64,000 nt of DNA from Owenia fusiformis (Eukaryota > Annelida > Polychaeta > Sabellida > Oweniidae): NCBI GenBank assembly GCA_903813345.2, contig CAIIXF020000009.1, positions 36,943,759 to 37,007,758 on the forward strand, written 5' to 3'. A program made the translations under genes and the position numbers. Positions 58,048 to 64,000 of the stretch are shown here, piece after piece. Each line of letters begins with the position of its first letter. The stretch's first letter is position 1. The notes beneath the pieces are model-generated. The model did no database searches. It saw only the letters and a list, made by a program, of their open reading frames with translations, and was not told the DNA's origin.

Positions 58048-60340
58048 CAGTGGCGTAGCGTCGTTTACGCAAAGTACGCAAATGCGTCCACTGGAACAAT
58101 CCAATGTTTATCTGATTATTTGGAAATTCTAAATTTCTCAAGTTTTAATAAGCAAAGCCATTGTTCAACCTTATCATTTCGTATGACTATCTTTGAACAG
58201 GGTTCAACCATAGAAATTAGGTGTTTATTTTAGTCCCGACATGTCATTAATGATTCTTTCAAATTATACTCTCATAATTTCGTGAATACTCTTATATAAT
58301 CCATATGACCTCCCCGTATTAAGTACACAATGGCTGCTCATGTGCCGAATCCAGCTCCAGTTTTGGCGTAAGTATCTTTTGAATTTAATGATTAGGGATA
58401 GTTAATCAATTACCAGTGGCGTAGCCAGGATTTGGTGACCGGGGGTTCTATTTTTATGTTATTCACAAATCCCCTTCATTAGGGTTCCTCAAATAATGCA
58501 ATTTGTACAATTACACCTCCTCCAAACGTTAAGCAATCCTAACTAACCCATTGGATTATGTATTAAAAGCATCTTTAAGTTTGAATTCTTATTTGTAAAA
58601 AAAAAATATTTTGGGAGGGGGAACATAATTAATTTTAATACCTTCATTAAGTTAAGTAGACAATTGAATTCGAATTTTATTTAACAAAAACGATGTCTTT
58701 ATTTGTGTTAAGCAAAGTCTGAAAGTAATAGGCTTTATCAAGAAACCTCTTCCATTGAAATAACACAGGACGTATACTCCGAAAGATCGTTCTTCTACGA
58801 TAACTTTTCACAACGTTTAAACGGCTTTTTAAACTATCCGGGATAGTCATATTACTGATGAAAATATCTATTATTCAAATAAGTGGGTCTCGGTATATGC
58901 TTTGTTTTAAAAAGTTAAAAATATTTCTTTGGACGTCCCCGGAGCTCAGTGGTAAGACCCCCGGAGAAGATCAACTGCAATTGATAATAAAAACGTTTTG
59001 GTGGATATAAATCACATATAAATACAAGCGACTGTTCGAATATAAAACGTATTTTGTTAAGTTCAGACGGCTTGATAACAAATTAGGCCTTCATTATTTG
59101 AAGATTAATACCATATGATTTTTGAATGTTTCTTTATTGTGTAATTTATTCGCTAAACATATCATGACATTAACATGAAAATGGAGTGCAGTTAAACTGG
59201 AACGATAACAATTTGAATTCTACACCATCTCTTAGATGAGTGGAGTGTATCTGAAAAAAAAAATCATTTTTGCAATGATTGATTTTTCTTTGGAAAAGTG
59301 GTTGGTAAATAAATACTGAACAAATGAAAGAATGAATAAATTGAACAAATGCCTGTGTTTATAAATGATATATGCTTTTAAATAATTCATTTCACAACGT
59401 TTTTAATTATTTAACGCAATTGGTTTCGGGGACTTGCCAGCCTAAGGGACGTCCAAAGAAATATTTTAAATTTTAATTGAAATAAAACAAAACAGAGTTG
59501 TACACATTTGAAAGAACATGACTGTGTTTCATCAATATTACGACTATTCCAGATATGTATTCGTCAATGTTGTAAGGAATCATTCGGAGTATGGGACGTC
59601 TTAGCATTGTTTTCAATAACTTTCAATAACTTTGTATTGGACCAGAACTGGCTTTAAACAAAATTCCTACAAAGGACTGATTTACATATATGTAGCCATT
59701 GCCCAAAATGGGTTATTTTGTCCGAGAAGAAGCAGCTTTTAAGTTAATTGTGCGAAATTATTGTTATTTCTAAATGTAAAATCTCATGCTCTGGGGACTT
59801 CCCAAAATCTCATCCCATGCCTAAGGTTGCCAACCGTTTTGAGGGAAGTGTAAGTGTTTTTAACAAAATAAGGGTTTCGTGTTCACCAAAACAAACATCA
59901 ATTCATTTACTGCTCATATATGTACTTTTCAAATAGCACAGTGATTTAATGTTTCTGGTTATATGCATTTTCCGCAAAATGATATTTTGGGAAATCCTGA
60001 CCGGGGGTTCGTTCGAACCCACCGAACCCCCGCTGCCTACGGCTATGATTACGCTAATATCTTTATACTATAATAATATTCAAGCAAGATTTGGCTGTAC
60101 CTTTCATCCATAAATCTTATCGGAAGACATTGAATAAGAGTAATCAACAGTGCTGTCTGCTGCAGACATCTTTTTGTTCAGTGTAAATTATTCAGGTAAG
60201 ATTTTTACAACGATAATAGATTTTTTAAGTACTTATGAGTAAATTTCAAGTGGAAATGAATGCGTATCGGGTAAACCCCCCCCCCCATCCCAATTTTGGA
60301 ATTTTGCGTCCCCTAGTAAAATTGCCACGCTACGCCACTG
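58048..60340. mobile_element. Composite element with CAGTGGCGTAGCG ends
   Basis: Inverted ends CAGTGGCGTAGCG and CGCTACGCCACTG are flanked by AAATT on both sides (58043-58047 and 60341-60345). Inside lie a second CAGTGGCGTAGCCAGG-type end near 58415 with a partner near 60030, and a further inverted pair at 58917-59467, so several insertions are nested. Confidence 0.65.
58917..59467. mobile_element. Nested MITE
   Basis: Ends AAAATATTTCTTTGGACGTC and GACGTCCAAAGAAATATTTT are perfect inverted repeats 550 bases apart. It lies inside the composite element at 58048-60340. A tRNA-like GGAGCTCAGTGGTAAGA follows the left end. Confidence 0.75.
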
Positions 60341-60345
60341 AAATT

Positions 60346-61642
60346 CAACCTATAATATCAAGACCGAGAAGAAATGAGATGTCCTGGATTATGATGATGT
60401 CTAAAATCACCATTTTACAGCAGTATTATTAGTATCCATCAAATATATAAGCACAAGTACCCGAGATAGGGAAAGAATCAAAACGTAATATGTAACCCAA
60501 GAAAAAGCAAACTCTAACTGTATGGCAGTCATAAGAAAAACAAACCCCATATATCCCATAACATGATCTATCTAGGCAACTTCTCATCTTATTCAATCAT
60601 CTTACTGTACAATACAGCATACGTCCAGAGGCAGGACCCGGCTGCAGGAATGAAATGTAATGAGAATTAGAGCGACCTTCTCTCAAGTCCACAACCCAAA
60701 AGTTAGACGCCACAAGATGTGCGTGAAATCGTGTATAAAAATGATATAGGAGCGAGACGCATGTGGCGTGGTTCGGAACGGGAAGGAGAGTAATGTTAAC
60801 ATTGTAACATGGATCTACCCCTGCATTGTGTTAATGATATTAATAAAAATCCAGAGACAATCCTTGGAACTAGGTAATCATTTAAGAAATCTCCTACAAT
60901 TTATTAATACAAAAAAGTACAGACATTTTGACGTAATTGCAAATCTCATCCATAATACTTGAAAGATGTTGTGACATCTACATCACATAACTCAACCATC
61001 AAGTCAGTTTACATACTTATACATTTTGTATTAGTGCTAATTAGAAACAATTCGATCAACAATCAACAAGTTGTTTGTGTAATTATATATTGCGCTAATA
61101 TCGTTAATTTAACGGACGTTTATGGAGGCCACATTTGGCGTTGCTGTATTGTTTTTTTTTCAATTATGTATATAATATTGTAATATTAAATAATGTTCTC
61201 ACGCGGTGATATTTTTGAAATATTTCAGTGGGCGGAATATCCGTTTGGACCTCCACTGCATGAAATATGTATATATTAATTTTGTTGTATTTCATAATAG
61301 GATCCCATCTATGGTAAAACCATTGCATTGGTTCTGTGAAACGCATTTTCTCCTTTTGAAATTTTTTGTACATCGTGTTTTTCAGAAGGAAAATGTGTTT
61401 TTACTTCAAGGCTTCCCGAAATCTTTGAGTCTGTTTGCAATACTAGAAAAGAACTGGGCGAGATTTGCCCATGATTTTAAAACAGTTTATAATTTTTGTC
61501 GCGGGGAAGTGGGCATAATTCATTTTTATGACGTCATTCGCAGAAATCTGCACTATAGACCCATCGATACCTTAAAATCGCCCTAGAGAGTATAAACATT
61601 CACTAAATTAACCAAGAATTTTAATTATGTCGATATTTTTGG
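60346..61642. other. Intergenic sequence, no supported gene
   Basis: AT-rich. The frames at 60768-60962 and 61206-61586 show no family resemblance or coding texture. Confidence 0.35.
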
Positions 61643-62895
61643 TTAAAGTCCCCGTCTAAAGTTTGAAAATGTTTTTTTATCATTCATTTACTATTTGTCA
61701 GGACTTAAAAAGTGATTTTAAAGATTTTTGAACAAAAATAAATTTTGAAAAAAAGTTGTGAGCATTTCATTTCTCAAATATTCAAATTTCCCGCCATTTT
61801 TCAAAAAAAGTTGAAATTTCTTAATCATCAAATATTTCTTAATGCATTTCAAGAAAGATAATCTTTTTAACACCAATGCAAAGATTGAACAAAGGACACA
61901 CTATTTCAATAATAAAATGCCATATTTAATGGGCCACTTCAATGTTTTAGCATATCAAAAATATTTTAAAACATTAGTGATGTCACTAAGGGGAGGCATC
62001 AAAAGATCAATGTCTGATAGAAAACTAAATAAATCTAGTTTGGGGGGGAGGGGGTCAAAGCTATTTCAGTTTGCTATCCGACAAATTTCAACATTTAAAT
62101 TTTTCGCAATTTCGACTCGAAATGCCTTGGAATGGTTTAAAAATAAAGACTTTATCAGATGCCTTCTTCACCAAGATGCATACAACATGGAATATTATGC
62201 CTATTGTTGTTGGCACATGTTTTAAGAATCATGAATAAGTTATAGTACTGGCCCCATGAAAGTCCAAATTGAGTCGCTAAAACATGTGAAAAGTATGCGA
62301 TCAACTTTCATTGTATTTAGTTTTGAGGGGGAGGGGGGGGGGTCCAACTCAAAACTAGATTTATTTAGTTTCCTATCAGACATTGAACTTTTGATGCCTC
62401 CCCTAAGGTAGCAAAAACTTTTTGAAAAAAATTGAATTTTTTTTTCGATGTCAATCTTTTCTATATATGCTAGACTTTCATAAAAACCAATGTTGATTGT
62501 CTAACCAAGTTAAAAGGAAGAATAAATTATGTTTTAGATATCATTGTTCCATTGGTTTCTATGAGAACTAAAATTTTGAAATGCATTTTTCTCAGAACCA
62601 TTTTCATGCACTGATAACTTCATTTCTCGCATATTTATGAACCGATTTTCTTAATTTTTTCGGCAAAAACATGGGAGGATGAATGCTATGCATTGGTATG
62701 AATTGTGGCTAATTAGAAGATATGAGTGACCTTTAAAAGTTGGTTTTAAATAAATTCACAAATTTTGGAACAAAAAGTCTATCAAAAACCACTTTTTGAA
62801 ATTTAAAAAAAAAGTTTCACATATCACACTTTGATAACATTGGGTAAGACTACAATATAAGCCAAAGTGGTTTAAACTTTATATGGGGCCTTTAA
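61643..62895. mobile_element. TTAA-flanked MITE, copy 2, carrying a nested insertion
   Basis: Same termini and body as 40957-41795. It is interrupted after GATGTCACTAAGG by about 410 extra bases at 61997-62407, after which the shared sequence resumes (AGGTAGCAAAAACTTTTTG). Confidence 0.88.
61997..62407. mobile_element. MITE nested in copy 2 of the TTAA element
   Basis: Inverted ends GGAGGCATCAAAAG and CTTTTGATGCCTCC extend into longer arms of about 60 bases (CTGATAGAAAACTAAATAAA side). CTAAGG abuts both sides, a probable 6-base target duplication. Copy 1 lacks it, which proves an insertion. G-rich runs lie inside. Confidence 0.82.
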
Positions 62896-64000
62896 GGTGG
62901 CTTAGATCTCAAAGTTGAGGATATTCCCGTCTTCTCGATGCCCCATACTCACCCCCTGTGGTAGAGTTTTAACTAACATCCTATATTTCACTCATACGTG
63001 CAGATGGGATATCGAATCGCTCATAGATTTCAAGATATCCTACTTCTCACTCAAAATAAGCAATTGGGTAACTCCTCTTTCATGTATTGCCGGCACTTAA
63101 ACCAATAAACCATTGCAATAACCAAATTAATGCATGTGACTACATATCTCTTTTTATATTTCATGGCCAAGTATTCTCAATTCCACTAAGTATGAGATCA
63201 TGTTGTTAGTGGCGAAACATGTGATGAGTATCAGAATAATATTCTGATGGGCTGATTGATCATGGTCATTCAATATTAATGGGTGAATGGGTTGATATAA
63301 CATTGCAGATTATATATAGGATTCCACTTGAGTGACTCTTGTTTTTCCGAGGCATAAATTTATTTTTCATGAAACTAAAATAACACTGGAAAGCGGAGTG
63401 TGTCGGTCAGGTATACTGGACACTCTTTTACTTTTGTAGCAGTCCGATTAAAAAAATTGGCCCCTTAAAACCCAAAAAGTGGGCCCAAATTTTGAAATTT
63501 TGAGGTCCATTTTTCTCTAAATTTGGTGGCCTAAAATTAAAAATAAGGCCTTATAAGGCCCAGTAATGTCTAAAAAGGCCCACTTTTTGGGGCCTTTAGG
63601 CTTTTATGGCCCACCCAAGGGGAGGGGCTGCCCCTCAGATCCCACAGTGCCTATGTTCAAAGTTTGGTAAGGTTTGGCATGCATTTAAATTCACAAACAA
63701 GTCAAACCGTCAAGCCTCCCCCCATTAAGAATTCATTTCCATACTCTGCAGATTATATCGTAAGAGTACAGTCAGTAACTATGCGATTCAAAACAATGCC
63801 ATTAGAAAAGTATTTGTACTTTCTAAGAGGCTCTTATAGTTTTGCATGGGTGTCAGCTTTATCAAAAACATTTATTGCACACACAAGGAATGAAAACACA
63901 AGGATACTACGATAATGTAAGATTAAAAAAACATTGACGCGACTATACTCACAATGGGGCAATACTCTTTTTGAATTGGCCCTCTCCTGCAACGTTAATT
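62896..64000. other. Intergenic sequence, no supported gene
   Basis: Contains a GGCCC-rich imperfect inverted repeat near 63460-63620. No exon supported. Confidence 0.35.

Noticed and set aside
58330-58367. Possible first exon (MAAHVPNPAPVL) ending at GTAAGT
   Set aside because: Only 12 codons long, inside a composite mobile element, with no following exon visible.

Overview
This is animal (metazoan) nuclear DNA. It is AT-rich, its genes are split by GT-AG introns, and it is dense in small inverted-repeat transposons. It carries two conserved animal genes. I cannot name the species; the look suggests a marine invertebrate (an echinoderm, hemichordate or similar), which is inference.

The main gene runs right to left. 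Twenty-three coding exons on the minus strand, from the start codon at 43979 down to 6093, join in perfect phase into 859 codons. They match the N-terminal HEAT region of DNA-PKcs (PRKDC), the DNA double-strand-break repair kinase. The kinase and FAT domains would lie beyond the left edge. About 0.8 kb upstream, head to head, a single-exon ARL4-type small GTPase sits on the plus strand (44772-45341). On the left, plus strand, six exons (1141-3443) encode an unrecognised, probably secreted protein of strongly amphipathic helices with a Cys-rich tail. If PRKDC is intact, that gene lies nested in a PRKDC intron, together with a tRNA-Thr (4240-4310, minus).

The most unusual feature is a set of three separate tandem arrays inside PRKDC, at 9143-20899 (about 140 units, mostly 84 bp), 21978-26590 (47 units of 98 bp) and 36285-36930 (8 units of 84 bp). 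All three have the same architecture. Each unit straddles an intron-exon junction: the end of the intron with its AG acceptor, followed by the first 40-62 bases of the next exon. In each array the genuine exon is the transcript-distal (lowest-coordinate) copy, preceded by a run of decoy acceptors. In the largest array the unit also reads open in frame, so choice of acceptor could lengthen the protein by 28-residue steps, up to an in-frame stop at 11326-11328. In the 98-bp array each unit also carries a GTGAGT donor, and its inclusion would create a stop codon.

The remaining sequence is introns and intergenic DNA full of mobile elements: two hAT-type elements with perfect 8-bp target duplications, several TTAA-flanked foldback elements, TA-flanked mariner-type elements including a decayed transposase, a tRNA-derived SINE inserted in a MITE, and a 4.1-kb long-inverted-repeat element (29531-33677) with a PIN-like/CXC-type ORF. 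From 45.4 to 64 kb I see no gene I can support.
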